DNA of 64,000 bases from Parabacteroides johnsonii DSM 18315 (GCF_025151045.1 NZ_CP102285.1:3534001-3598000), one strand, 5' to 3'; positions 27,598 to 36,650 are shown, counted from the first letter of the stretch. Numbers and translations: made by a program. The notes: generated by a model from the letters alone, not told the origin.

Positions 27598-27666
27598 CAA
27601 TAAATTTTGGATTGAAACCGGAAACATGAACTTTTTCAAAAATGAACACCAACCATACTTTAAAAC

Positions 27667-27709
27667 AAATGCCGTATCAAGACTGAAAATTGACCCTGAT
27701 ACAGCATTT
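27667..27709. terminator. Terminator after PUL B
   Basis: AAATGCCGTATCA pairs with TGATACAGCATTT (one mismatch) with a 17-nt loop. It lies after the PUL B oxidoreductase gene and before the PUL A sigma promoter, so it separates the two loci. The T-rich flank is short on the minus strand. Confidence 0.6.
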
Positions 27710-27730
27710 ATTTTAAATTTTAGTAGACAT

Positions 27731-29107
27731 CTACAATATCCTCTGATACAATTTCTTTTCCTGAGGCTGTATAGAAGTAAGATCCGCTATTTTCACCGGC
27801 TGACCAGCCGCTATACTATTACGCGCCGCAATGCCGACCAAACAAGCCAAAGCACCATCTCGGACACTTGCACACTGCTTATACGGGTCTTCTACTCCAG
27901 GTAAGAAAATCTGATCTTTCAGCAATGCATCCCCTCCTCCATGACCAGACGTTCCGAATGGAATTTGGATATACTCACGTTTTCCAAAATTCTTAAATAA
28001 AACGAGTTCATCAAAATTTGCATCAGAAGTCGGCCGGGATTCCTGTATCCAAGCTTCCAAACGCCCTTTCGTTCCATTAAAGGCTATACGATAACCTTCA
28101 TAAGGACTGTAAGTCGTTAGAGAATAAGCAACCTGCACGCCATTTTTATAACGAATTGTTGCCGCCATCTTATCAAAGATATTGACATCGTTTTTAAATA
28201 CGCATCCATCACGAAGATAACCATCATATTTTTCGTTGGCTACATATAAATCCATATAATTCTGATTCCGTGTTATATCGTAATAGAATTTACATTTGGA
28301 AGTGTGAGGACAGGTACGGCAATTCTCTGCTCGGAATGTTCCGTTTTTACCATAATGATCCAAACTGCCCAATGCATACACACTTTCCGGATCACTGTCA
28401 ATCCACCAATTCAGAAGATCAAAGTGGTGGCTAGCTTTATGTACCCATAAAGAACCGCTACATTCTACCAAACGATGCCAACGACGAAAATAATCGGCAC
28501 CATGAGAGGTATCCAGATACCAATGAAAATCGGCAGAAGTGATATCGCCAATCTCACCAGCACGGAGTAACTCCCATATTTTCGCACGATGTGGAGAATA
28601 ACGATAATTAAATGTCACACGGCAATTCTTTCCTGTCCGTTTTTCTGCATCCAAAATTGCCTGGATTTTCTTTTCATCCGTTGTCATCGGCTTTTCTGTA
28701 ATAATATCCGCACCAAGCTCCATTCCACGGATAATAAAATGATGATGAGTGCTATCCATTGTCGTTACAATCAGCACATCAGGCTTAGTTTCCTTCATCA
28801 TCTTTTCAAAATCCGTATAAGTAGGACAGGAAGCCCCGATAATCTTCTTACCGGTTTCCACACGACCTTCATTCTTATCGCAAAGGCCTACAAACTCGAT
28901 GTAGTCAGGATAACTTTTCATTAAGTCATACCCCCACATGGAAGTTCCTCTTCCGCCAGTACCAACAATAGCAAGGCGAAGTTTTTTCCCTACAACTTTC
29001 GAAGCTTCAGCTGTTTCTGCCGCTACTCCCGATAATGGATTCAATAAGGCTGCCCCAGTTATAGCACCTGTCGCAGCTAAAAAATGTCGTCGTGATATTT
29101 TATTCAT
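27731..29107 (-). CDS. Tat-exported Gfo/Idh/MocA oxidoreductase (paralog B)
   Basis: A 458-residue paralog of the protein at 19406-20782; long blocks such as RRWHRLVECSGSLWVHKASH are identical. Tat signal ISRRHFLAATG, nucleotide site AIVGTGGRGTSMWG, motif IITEKPMT, and Cys cluster CRTCPHTSKCKF are present. The start at 29107 (MNKISRR) is chosen over an ATG three codons upstream because it places the twin arginines normally. It follows SusD of PUL B by about 20 bp. The signal peptides and the segment after the Cys cluster differ most between paralogs, so they may have different partners but the same reaction. Confidence 0.82.
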   Translation of the reverse strand: MNKISRRHFLAATGAITGAALLNPLSGVAAETAEASKVVGKKLRLAIVGTGGRGTSMWGYDLMKSYPDYIEFVGLCDKNEGRVETGKKIIGASCPTYTDFEKMMKETKPDVLIVTTMDSTHHHFIIRGMELGADIITEKPMTTDEKKIQAILDAEKRTGKNCRVTFNYRYSPHRAKIWELLRAGEIGDITSADFHWYLDTSHGADYFRRWHRLVECSGSLWVHKASHHFDLLNWWIDSDPESVYALGSLDHYGKNGTFRAENCRTCPHTSKCKFYYDITRNQNYMDLYVANEKYDGYLRDGCVFKNDVNIFDKMAATIRYKNGVQVAYSLTTYSPYEGYRIAFNGTKGRLEAWIQESRPTSDANFDELVLFKNFGKREYIQIPFGTSGHGGGDALLKDQIFLPGVEDPYKQCASVRDGALACLVGIAARNSIAAGQPVKIADLTSIQPQEKKLYQRIL

Positions 29108-29126
29108 AATCATCATATTAATAGAA

Positions 29127-30842
29127 TTATTTATAGCCTTTATTTTGAACGAACACGTCCAAGTTCGTCACTTCATACAACGCATCTTGAGGAAGAGGAC
29201 GATAGATATGATAATCCTTGATCAATGTAATATCCGGATTATGTTCTTTCACCCATTCCACCATTTTGCCAGAACGTTTCAACATATACCAACGGTTCAA
29301 TTCGCATCCCAGTTCACGTGCACCTTCTTCTAGGATAAAATCCATGTCCATATCAGCGGCAGTTACCTTCAGTTCGCTTTCATGTCCATCAACTAAAGCT
29401 CTTTTTCTCAGTTGGGTAATCACTTCTGCCGCTTTTTCCGGTTGGTTAGTTCTTACATACGCTTCAGCCAAAGTTATATAGACTTCACCTAGACGCATCA
29501 GAATCAAGTCTTTAAAGCCTTCTTCCCGTTTAGCCTCATCACGGCTCGGATCCAGATATTTTGTCATTGTATGATGGCAGGATCTACCGTTGATAGTAGG
29601 AATTCCGGTATTAATATCATAAAGATCCGTAATATTGTCGACAATAATTCCTCTGTCTTCATAGCTTTTCACATATTCATCTGACACAACATCCAATGTC
29701 CGGATAAGCAGCGTATCGGAATAGTCGGGTTCATTATTCCAGTTATCCGGAATTCTGCACCATGCAGTCTGGAAAGTCTGTTCCCTGCGCTTATCAAATT
29801 TATCGAAAAGACTGATATAATAATAGGTAGGCATCGTACAACGATATTCACGGCCATATACGCGAGAATGGCTCCACAATCCGTCAATATTGATGTTCGG
29901 ATTTTTGGCTGACTTGTTATACCAACCTACAAAATACCGATGCATACTATTCGCATCAATATCCGTAAGGTCCATTCCGTTATACACCAAATCACTTGTG
30001 TATTGTATTGACCAGATAATCTCGTCATTTATTTGGTTATTCACATCAAACACAGATGCATAATTATCCAAAAGTTTATAATTATAGTCATTAATAACTG
30101 AATTACACAACTTCACCACTTCATCATAACACTGTTGTTTAGTATAACCGGCTCCCGTAATAATCGAATCATCATAAGCAGCCAACGCCATCAAAACACG
30201 CATTTTCAAAGTTTTAGCAACCCCGATATTCATACGGCCCCATTGAGTATTCTGAGGCATATCCAAATATTGGAAAGCAATATCCAAATCTTCCAATATT
30301 TTCTTGTAAAAGACAGCAATACCCGGTTGATATCCTTCTGTTATCACTGATTGGGACGGAGTATCCGCATAATGGGATGCAGGACCATATGTCTCGACAA
30401 TCATAAACAAGTAAAAAGCACGCAAAGCATGAACCTCCGATATCAGTTGATTCTTTTTTTCCTCATGTGCAATAGGAGTTTCCTGTATATACTGTACCCC
30501 CAAGTTTGCAACGTTCAATCCCTTATAAAGATATTTCCAATATTGGGAATTCCAACGATTAGAAATCATGAGAGGATCGTTATAAATCATAGCCTCTTCA
30601 TAAGGCCAACCAACACCGTTAGTTGCATAGGTTGTCAAATCCGTTCCGCAATCTGCAAACTTGTATAAACGTTCTGTCAGATAACGATTCCGTTGATAGA
30701 TACTCAATATAAGCGACTCAACCCCTTCTTCTGTTTTCGCATACGTATCACTGATCAACCCTTTTGGCTCTTCTTCCAGAAAATCACAAGAAAAGGAACT
30801 TACAGATAATACGATTAATAAAAAAATTGCTATGTTTTTCAT
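29127..30842 (-). CDS. SusD/RagB-family glycan-binding lipoprotein (PUL B)
   Basis: A 571-residue lipoprotein with lipobox SSFSC (Cys19) and the start CDFLEEEPKGLISD usual for RagB/SusD. C-terminal family pattern: DFILEEGARELGCELNRWYMLKRSGKM, then IYRPLPQDAL and a terminal VQNKGYK. It is 13 bp after susC. Sequence is clearly divergent from the PUL A SusD although the neighbouring oxidoreductases are nearly the same. Confidence 0.93.
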   Translation of the reverse strand: MKNIAIFLLIVLSVSSFSCDFLEEEPKGLISDTYAKTEEGVESLILSIYQRNRYLTERLYKFADCGTDLTTYATNGVGWPYEEAMIYNDPLMISNRWNSQYWKYLYKGLNVANLGVQYIQETPIAHEEKKNQLISEVHALRAFYLFMIVETYGPASHYADTPSQSVITEGYQPGIAVFYKKILEDLDIAFQYLDMPQNTQWGRMNIGVAKTLKMRVLMALAAYDDSIITGAGYTKQQCYDEVVKLCNSVINDYNYKLLDNYASVFDVNNQINDEIIWSIQYTSDLVYNGMDLTDIDANSMHRYFVGWYNKSAKNPNINIDGLWSHSRVYGREYRCTMPTYYYISLFDKFDKRREQTFQTAWCRIPDNWNNEPDYSDTLLIRTLDVVSDEYVKSYEDRGIIVDNITDLYDINTGIPTINGRSCHHTMTKYLDPSRDEAKREEGFKDLILMRLGEVYITLAEAYVRTNQPEKAAEVITQLRKRALVDGHESELKVTAADMDMDFILEEGARELGCELNRWYMLKRSGKMVEWVKEHNPDITLIKDYHIYRPLPQDALYEVTNLDVFVQNKGYK

Positions 30843-30855
30843 AATACATGACTTA

Positions 30856-33800
30856 TTAGAATGTTACATTAACTCCGAAATTATAACTACTGGGAACCGT
30901 ATAATTAATATTAGGTTGTTCAGGTATAATATCAAACTCCGCAGCTCTATACAAATAACCGACATTTCTCATTTGCACATAGAAACGCAATTTTCTGATT
31001 GGCACCTTCTTTGATAGCAGATTCTCAAAACTATATCCTAATGTTATATCCTGAATTTTAATATGGTCGCCTTTCTGGTAGCCATTAGAGGTACGATAGG
31101 TATCATAACCACTCGCCTGATCCGCACGTGGGTAACTATTTGTCGGATTATCCGGAGTCCAGTAATCTACAGCCGGCAACCATCTCTGTCCGTCCATTGT
31201 AATATCATCATATGGAGCGGGCTTAACCAAATATCCCCATCTTGAGTTCAGATTGAAAGAAAAATCAAAATTCTTATATTGAACATTCGCACCTAACGAA
31301 GCAATCCATTTCGGGCGAACCTGCCCCAAGATTATGCGATCGTCCGCAGCACTAATCGAACCATCTCCATTTTGATCTTTAACCTTGATATCCCCCACTT
31401 TAGCATTATATTTGGCAGCAGCTTCTTCTTCTCCCAACTGCCAAATACCAATTTTTTCATAATCATAGAACACACCTAAAGGTTTTCCGATAAACCATTT
31501 ATTATTCGGCAAATCTTCACCACTAATCAAAGCCGTAATCTTTTCCCAGTTTCTGGAAGCATTCAGTGAAATATCGACATTCAAGTCTTTTGTCCTTACC
31601 GGATTATAGTTCAAATTGAACTCAACTCCCGAAGTTTCTGTTTCTCCGATATTCTGCCAAATATCATTGAAACCGGTAAAAGAAGGAATCGTTCTCTTCA
31701 TCAACAAATCACTCGTTTTTGTATTATAGTACTCGACATAACCATTCAATTTATTGTTGAACAAGCCGAAATCAACCCCTGCATTTACAGTTTTGGATAT
31801 TTCCCATCCAAGATCAAGATTCACGATCGAAGTTGGGCTATATACATAGAACTTATTAGACGAATCTTCTCCGAACAAATAAGCATATTGCGACAAAGAA
31901 GCAAGTGTTTGATAAGGAGAAATAGCAGTATTACCTACAGTACCATATGACACACGAAGTTTAAGGCTATTAATCCAATTCACATTCTGCATAAAATTTT
32001 CATCCTTCATACTCCAACTGACTCCCCCTGAAGGGAAAACAGCCCATTGGTTCCCTTTTGCCAAACGAGACGAACCATCTGTTCTGAAAGCTATATTAAA
32101 ATAATATTTATTCTTATAATTATAGCGTAAACGACCCAAGACAGATGCCAAAGCCCAGTTTTCAAAACTACTTCCTATTTTTATATTTTCCGTGTTGGAA
32201 CCTAAATTATGATATGATGTATATTCTACCGGCTGGTTATCTCCAGACAAAGTACCTTTATCATATCTCCGGCTCTGCATTTCACCGACAAGGTCAACAA
32301 CCAAATTATGATCTCCGAAACTATTATCATATGTAATAATATGGTTTAGTGTCCACTGGTCATAATTATTATACTCTTTACCGGAATTCGTCTTGACACC
32401 TTTACCCTTGTATGAATCTTTACCATAGAAATACCCTCGCTTATAGTCTGAGAAAATATAACCAAAGTTAGTATGCATACTCAACCATTTATTTATCTTT
32501 ATATGTGAAGTCAAATTAAGATTCAACAAATTGCTTTGGGCATCATCTGCAAACTGTCCAGGCACATTATCAGCCAACGGGTTATACCCGGACGTGTTTA
32601 ACGGATTCGGGAAATAATTAAGATCACCATTCTCCAAATACGGATCAGATAACGGTGTCATATACAATATTTCGTTATTGAGTTTCTGGAATCCAGATAT
32701 ATTATTTCGTTTCAATCGAACAGTCGTACCCAATGTCCAGAAGTCTGCTAGATCATGATCTGCCGTCAATGTCAAATTATAGTTTTCCGCATCATTCGTT
32801 TTATAATACCCCTGTTCTTTATCATATTTAAATGATAACAATAAACGAGTCTTCTCTCCACTATTACTGATGCTCAAATGATAACTCTGTGTCAATGCAT
32901 TGCGATACAATAAATCCTGCCAATCGGTATAATTGCCATTTCTTATCATATCAAGTTCAGATTGGGTGAAAACATCTTCATCCGCAAAAGGCGTATCCCA
33001 TCCATGAGCATACCTGTATCCATCACGTCTAAACTGTACATACTCTTCTCCGGACTGCAAAGGCATCATATGAGGAACGTTCAAACCTATATAAGAATTA
33101 AAATTAACTTCACGGTTTACCCCTTTTTTTCCTCTTTTGGTCGTTACCAAAATAACACCATTTGCACCCATAGAACCATAAATAGCAGAGCTTGCAGCGT
33201 CTTTCAACACTTCAATTGATTCTATATCGTAAGTATTTACACTCCCTAAACTTCCAGGAATACCGTCTACGATAATCAGTGGATTATTTCCTGCATTCAA
33301 AGATCTTGCACCACGGATATAAATTTGCTGATCATCCCCTGCATATCGTGCAGACTGGATATCCAGACCAGCGACTTTTCCCTGCAAGGCATCTTGGACA
33401 TTACTTGTTGAAGCAGCACTAATAGTTGATCCTTTGACAGTAGACATAGCACTTACAATATCTCTTTTTCTGGATGTACCATAACCGATCACAACAATTT
33501 CATCCAAATTCTCCGTATTCTCTGCCAAAGAAATATTCAATACATTTTTCCCGTCCACCTTTATCTCTTTGGTATCATAACCGATATAGGAAACCAGGAG
33601 AACAGCCGAAGGAGAAATATCCAAACTATATTGACCATTCAAATCGGTGACAGTCCCGTTCGTCGTCCCCCTCTCCACAACATTCGCACCGATGATCGGT
33701 TCACCTTTTTCATCTTTGACAACGCCTGTGACTTTTTTTGTTTCGGAAGATGCCGGGGTTTTTCTGGAAATGATTACATGGCCGTTACTGAATGTGATGG

Positions 33801-34092
33801 AACAGTTCGTGCCTTCTAGTAATTGTTCCAGGACGTTCTTGACGTTGTTGCCGGCCGGCACTTTCTTGATCACGCGTGAATCGTTGACATCTTGTGTGTT
33901 GTAGTCTACGAAAAGTTTCGTTTGTTGTTCGATTTGCTTGAAAGCAGCCTTTAAGGTTAAATTACTTCCAGACAAACGAACCTGTTGATTTTGAGCAAAT
34001 ACGAACGAGCTACCAAGAGACAGAGCTCCAATTATGCATAAACGGGAAAGCGTTTTTCCCGCTTTTATAGGTATTAGATTAGTTAATTTCAT
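30856..34092 (-). CDS. SusC/RagA TonB-dependent transporter with STN domain (PUL B)
   Basis: A 1078-residue transporter. Signal peptide to about 33 (FVFAQ); STN domain 36-110; carboxypeptidase-regulatory-like domain 120-190; TonB-box region LDEIVVIGYG 197-206; plug with GDDQQIYIRGARSLNAGN; barrel ending in SYNFGVNVTF. Contains an EF-hand-like DQNGDGSISAADD loop typical of SusC. Bases 33659-33696 are identical to 25361-25398 in the PUL A transporter. Confidence 0.93.
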   Translation of the reverse strand: MKLTNLIPIKAGKTLSRLCIIGALSLGSSFVFAQNQQVRLSGSNLTLKAAFKQIEQQTKLFVDYNTQDVNDSRVIKKVPAGNNVKNVLEQLLEGTNCSITFSNGHVIISRKTPASSETKKVTGVVKDEKGEPIIGANVVERGTTNGTVTDLNGQYSLDISPSAVLLVSYIGYDTKEIKVDGKNVLNISLAENTENLDEIVVIGYGTSRKRDIVSAMSTVKGSTISAASTSNVQDALQGKVAGLDIQSARYAGDDQQIYIRGARSLNAGNNPLIIVDGIPGSLGSVNTYDIESIEVLKDAASSAIYGSMGANGVILVTTKRGKKGVNREVNFNSYIGLNVPHMMPLQSGEEYVQFRRDGYRYAHGWDTPFADEDVFTQSELDMIRNGNYTDWQDLLYRNALTQSYHLSISNSGEKTRLLLSFKYDKEQGYYKTNDAENYNLTLTADHDLADFWTLGTTVRLKRNNISGFQKLNNEILYMTPLSDPYLENGDLNYFPNPLNTSGYNPLADNVPGQFADDAQSNLLNLNLTSHIKINKWLSMHTNFGYIFSDYKRGYFYGKDSYKGKGVKTNSGKEYNNYDQWTLNHIITYDNSFGDHNLVVDLVGEMQSRRYDKGTLSGDNQPVEYTSYHNLGSNTENIKIGSSFENWALASVLGRLRYNYKNKYYFNIAFRTDGSSRLAKGNQWAVFPSGGVSWSMKDENFMQNVNWINSLKLRVSYGTVGNTAISPYQTLASLSQYAYLFGEDSSNKFYVYSPTSIVNLDLGWEISKTVNAGVDFGLFNNKLNGYVEYYNTKTSDLLMKRTIPSFTGFNDIWQNIGETETSGVEFNLNYNPVRTKDLNVDISLNASRNWEKITALISGEDLPNNKWFIGKPLGVFYDYEKIGIWQLGEEEAAAKYNAKVGDIKVKDQNGDGSISAADDRIILGQVRPKWIASLGANVQYKNFDFSFNLNSRWGYLVKPAPYDDITMDGQRWLPAVDYWTPDNPTNSYPRADQASGYDTYRTSNGYQKGDHIKIQDITLGYSFENLLSKKVPIRKLRFYVQMRNVGYLYRAAEFDIIPEQPNINYTVPSSYNFGVNVTF

Positions 34093-34222
34093 ATATTTGT
34101 ATGTTTGAAAATTGAATATTAATTATTTCCAACGTTTTACGTTGAGTCCAAAAAAGTCACAATTCGGTTTCAAACGCCGGAAAGAGGGATTTTCGCACTT
34201 TCGTTCTTTCCGGTTTTCTTTT
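34092..34222 (+). ncRNA. Candidate antisense RNA in the SusC leader (PUL B)
   Basis: Plus-strand TATATTTG (34092-34099) overlaps the susC start region. Downstream, CCGGAAAG (34177-34184) pairs with CTTTCCGG (34206-34213) and is followed by TTTTCTTTT, a plus-strand terminator. The RNA would run from about 34106 to 34222 and be antisense to the whole susC leader. No -33 element is clear. Confidence 0.38.
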
Positions 34223-34248
34223 GTTCATCCTGTTCCTCTCCTCTATTT

Positions 34249-35244
34249 TTAATTTATAAATACAACATTTCCCTTTATCTTAAAATGAATGCCGATCAAC
34301 TGCTGCAAAACAGTCAACACATCCTCCAGTGTTTCATGCGGGGCGAACTTGACATTGTAATATTCGTCCGCATATTTCTGGGAATTATAATGAATCGTCA
34401 CGTTAAACTTCCGTTCCAACGAAGCCATCAGATGACTGAAAGAGACATTCTCGTAAATCAGGTAACCGCTACGCTCCATCTTATAGAGCAAAGCATCGAC
34501 TGACTGGACCGTTACCGTATGCGCCGCATGCGAATAAACCAAGCGTTCATTCGGCTTCAGGATAGCCGGCTGGTGGTCGCCTGTCTTTACATCCACTTTG
34601 ACACTTCCCTCTTCCAAAATCGTACTCGTACAGGAATCACCCGGATAAGAAGCAACCGTAAATACCGTACCTAAAGCCTGGATATCCAAATAAGTCGTCT
34701 TCACGATAAAAGGCTTTTCCCTGTTTTTCCGAACTGTGAACGAAGCTTCACCTGTCAGGTAAACCGTACGGGTTTCCGTATCCGTAAAGTCTTTCGGATA
34801 AACGAGCAACGAACCGGCATCGACCCATACCTGTGAACCATCCGGCAAAATAACCTGCCGACTCTCACCATAAGGAACGAATAATTCCGCCATCTCTACA
34901 TGCCGGGTAGGTTTCAAGCGATCCGTAACGAAGAAAGTCGCCGCTCCCGTCAATAGCATCAATGCAATTACCGCCGCATATTTGATCCATCCACGATACA
35001 TCGAGACGGTATTCCGACGGACCGGTTCAACCTGTAAATGTCTTTGCAGGGCATCCCAGTCTTCGCGAGTCTCGACAGTCGCTTCTGCCGGCGAATGTTC
35101 CCAAAAGGCCTGCAACATATCGGTCTTCTCAGAAGCTCCATCTTCCGCCCGCAGCCAACGTCCGAACAGGACACGCCCCGAACGGGAAAAATGCTTTCCG
35201 AAATAAAGTTGTATGATTCGTTTTATATTGTTGTCGTTTTCCAT
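34249..35244 (-). CDS. FecR-type anti-sigma factor (PUL B)
   Basis: A 331-residue anti-sigma factor. The frame stays open for 84 codons upstream into a repeat array, but the ATG at 35244 (MENDNNIKRIIQLYFG) is the family-like start. Transmembrane helix near 87-107 (YAAVIALMLLTGAATFFV); FecR core LPDGSQVWVDAGSLLVYP; C-terminal STN-interacting domain. Sigma gene upstream, susC downstream. Confidence 0.9.
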   Translation of the reverse strand: MENDNNIKRIIQLYFGKHFSRSGRVLFGRWLRAEDGASEKTDMLQAFWEHSPAEATVETREDWDALQRHLQVEPVRRNTVSMYRGWIKYAAVIALMLLTGAATFFVTDRLKPTRHVEMAELFVPYGESRQVILPDGSQVWVDAGSLLVYPKDFTDTETRTVYLTGEASFTVRKNREKPFIVKTTYLDIQALGTVFTVASYPGDSCTSTILEEGSVKVDVKTGDHQPAILKPNERLVYSHAAHTVTVQSVDALLYKMERSGYLIYENVSFSHLMASLERKFNVTIHYNSQKYADEYYNVKFAPHETLEDVLTVLQQLIGIHFKIKGNVVFIN

Positions 35245-35336
35245 AAAATCCCGTGCTTTATAATGGAGTCGGCTTACTATGGAAATACACACAACCGAAT
35301 ATGCACTTTTTTTCAACTTTTCTTCATTATGTTTTT

Positions 35337-35466
35337 CCGGTTTTGTGCAAGTGTAATCTGTTTTCGACATTGTCGTGTATATTTTCGACAATGTCGAATA
35401 TATTTTTGACAACGTCGAATATATACACGACAATGTCGAAAACAGATTACACTTGCATCCAACCGG
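35337..35466. repeat. Four 21-bp-phased palindromes inside a perfect 37-bp inverted repeat
   Basis: Cores CGACATTGTCG (35365), CGACAATGTCG (35386), TGACAACGTCG (35407) and CGACAATGTCG (35428) are spaced exactly 21 bp. Arms 35346-35382 and 35421-35457 are perfect reverse complements over 37 bp. With flanking CCGGTT/AACCGG and three mismatches the arms extend to 46 bp (35337-35382, 35421-35466). The array occupies most of the 248-bp gap between the PUL B sigma and FecR genes, a place where co-expression is expected. Transcribed in either direction it would make a long cruciform-like hairpin. Confidence 0.92.
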
Positions 35467-35492
35467 CAAAAGACAAGCATGCGAATGACGGT

Positions 35493-36047
35493 TCAAGCGT
35501 GCAAAAGGAAGAAAAGATAAAGGACTTTACGAAGAATGGCAAGGGCGGCGGTCAGGTGGTTTTCCACCGTTCGTTTGCTGATATCGAGGCGCATGGCGAT
35601 TTCGTCATTGGACAAGCCTTCCTCACGGCTCATCCGGTAGATTTTGCTTCGCTGGGGAGACATTTGATCGACCGTACGGTTGATGATCGATTGCAGCTCG
35701 CGGACGAACAAGGCTTCTTCCTCTGATTCGGCCGGGGAGGCTTCCTGCAAGTATTCGTTCGTATATTTTTCCGATACTATAAGACGATCGAAGTAGTCAT
35801 ACACGGTAAAACGCGCCATCTGGAAAAGGTAGGAGGAGAAAGAACGGACATTTTTAAGTTTTTCGCGGTCTTTCCACAACGAGAGAAACAAATCCTGGGC
35901 CATATCACGGCTGACTTCCTTATCATGCGTTAGGCCGATAAGGAAATTTACCAACCGAGGTTGGTACTGGAAAAACAGATGCTCGAAAGCTTCCACATTT
36001 CCAGCGGCGATCTCCTTTAACTTATTTTGCTCCTCTGGTAATTCCAT
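35493..36047 (-). CDS. ECF RNA polymerase sigma factor (PUL B)
   Basis: A 184-residue ECF factor. Region 2: VSRDMAQDLFLSLWKDREKL (about 45-64). Region 4: LSNDEIAMRLDISKRTVENHL (about 148-168). The C-terminus is a hydrophobic LYLFFLLHA tail common in this clade. It is separated from its FecR gene by the palindrome array rather than by the usual short gap. Confidence 0.92.
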   Translation of the reverse strand: MELPEEQNKLKEIAAGNVEAFEHLFFQYQPRLVNFLIGLTHDKEVSRDMAQDLFLSLWKDREKLKNVRSFSSYLFQMARFTVYDYFDRLIVSEKYTNEYLQEASPAESEEEALFVRELQSIINRTVDQMSPQRSKIYRMSREEGLSNDEIAMRLDISKRTVENHLTAALAILRKVLYLFFLLHA

Positions 36048-36095
36048 AACAAATGCGAAGTAGCGAAAAATATCAGAATAATCAAAATAAAAGTT

Positions 36096-36119
36096 TGCAA
36101 CTGAGTTGCATTAATTTTG
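36096..36119 (+). promoter_or_regulatory. Fur-type operator and promoter of the fur-like gene
   Basis: TGCAACTGAGTTGCA (36096-36110) is a perfect 7-1-7 palindrome, the geometry of Fur-family boxes. It directly precedes the -7 box TAATTTTG (36112-36119). A partner site lies at 36588-36602 before the ATPase gene. Confidence 0.7.
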
Positions 36120-36156
36120 TTATAATTTTACAGAGTCAAGAAAAACAATACGATTT

Positions 36157-36585
36157 ATGTCAACAAAACAATGCGAAGAGAAGCTCAAAGATAAAGGTGT
36201 GCGCCCTACAGCCGCCCGGATCCTTATATTACAGAAATTGTCGGAACAGACACATCCTATTTCCTTGCTCGAACTGGAGGCGCAACTTGAGACATTAGAC
36301 AAATCGACCATTTCACGCTCTCTGGCGATCCTGTTGGAGCATCACGCCGTCCACGCTTTCGAGGACGGAAGCGGGTCGATGAAATACGAAATCTGCCGGA
36401 GCGACACCGATACTTGCTTTATAGAAAACAGGCATATCCATTTTTACTGTGAGGTTTGCCATAAAACCTATTGTATGGACCCGATAAAAATCCCGGTCGT
36501 ACAGTTGCCGGAAGGCTTCATCATGGATACGATCAACTATACGGTCAAAGGGATTTGTCCGGCATGCAAGCCAACGGATCTGTAA
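36157..36585 (+). CDS. Fur-family metal-responsive regulator (Zur-like)
   Basis: A 142-residue DNA-binding repressor-type protein. Winged helix with VRPTAARILILQKLSEQTHPIS and recognition helix DKSTISRSLAILLEHH. Regulatory-metal residues RHIHFYC (His93, His95). Two CxxC pairs (Cys98/101 and Cys134/137) form the structural zinc site. Palindromes of Fur-box geometry lie before this gene and before the following P1B ATPase, pointing to autoregulation and control of the exporter. Whether it senses zinc, iron or peroxide is not decided by sequence; the partner ATPase favours zinc. Confidence 0.88.
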   Translation: MSTKQCEEKLKDKGVRPTAARILILQKLSEQTHPISLLELEAQLETLDKSTISRSLAILLEHHAVHAFEDGSGSMKYEICRSDTDTCFIENRHIHFYCEVCHKTYCMDPIKIPVVQLPEGFIMDTINYTVKGICPACKPTDL

Positions 36586-36587
36586 AA

Positions 36588-36602
36588 TGCAATCGAGTTG
36601 CA
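36588..36602 (+). promoter_or_regulatory. Fur-type operator upstream of the P1B ATPase
   Basis: TGCAATCGAGTTGCA matches the operator at 36096 in the central GAGTTGCA half and keeps 5 of 7 paired positions. A near-consensus -7 box (GATCTTTG, 36616-36623) follows, so the site overlaps the -33 region, as expected for repression. Confidence 0.6.
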
Positions 36603-36650
36603 AAAGTATCTTCGGATCTTTGCATCGGAATAATAAAAACAGATTGATTT

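Noticed and set aside
35337-35466. CRISPR array
   Set aside because: Units are 21 bp with short 10-bp links, far below CRISPR repeat-spacer length, and no cas gene is present.
35245-35496. 84-codon extension of the PUL B FecR gene through the array
   Set aside because: The extension encodes the same 21-bp repeats and no FecR homolog-like sequence; the ATG at 35244 fits the family.
35253-35726. Plus-strand open frame through the palindrome array with seven-residue repeats
   Set aside because: The repeats come from the 21-bp period (7 codons); the frame lies antisense to the sigma gene and has no promoter or ribosome site.
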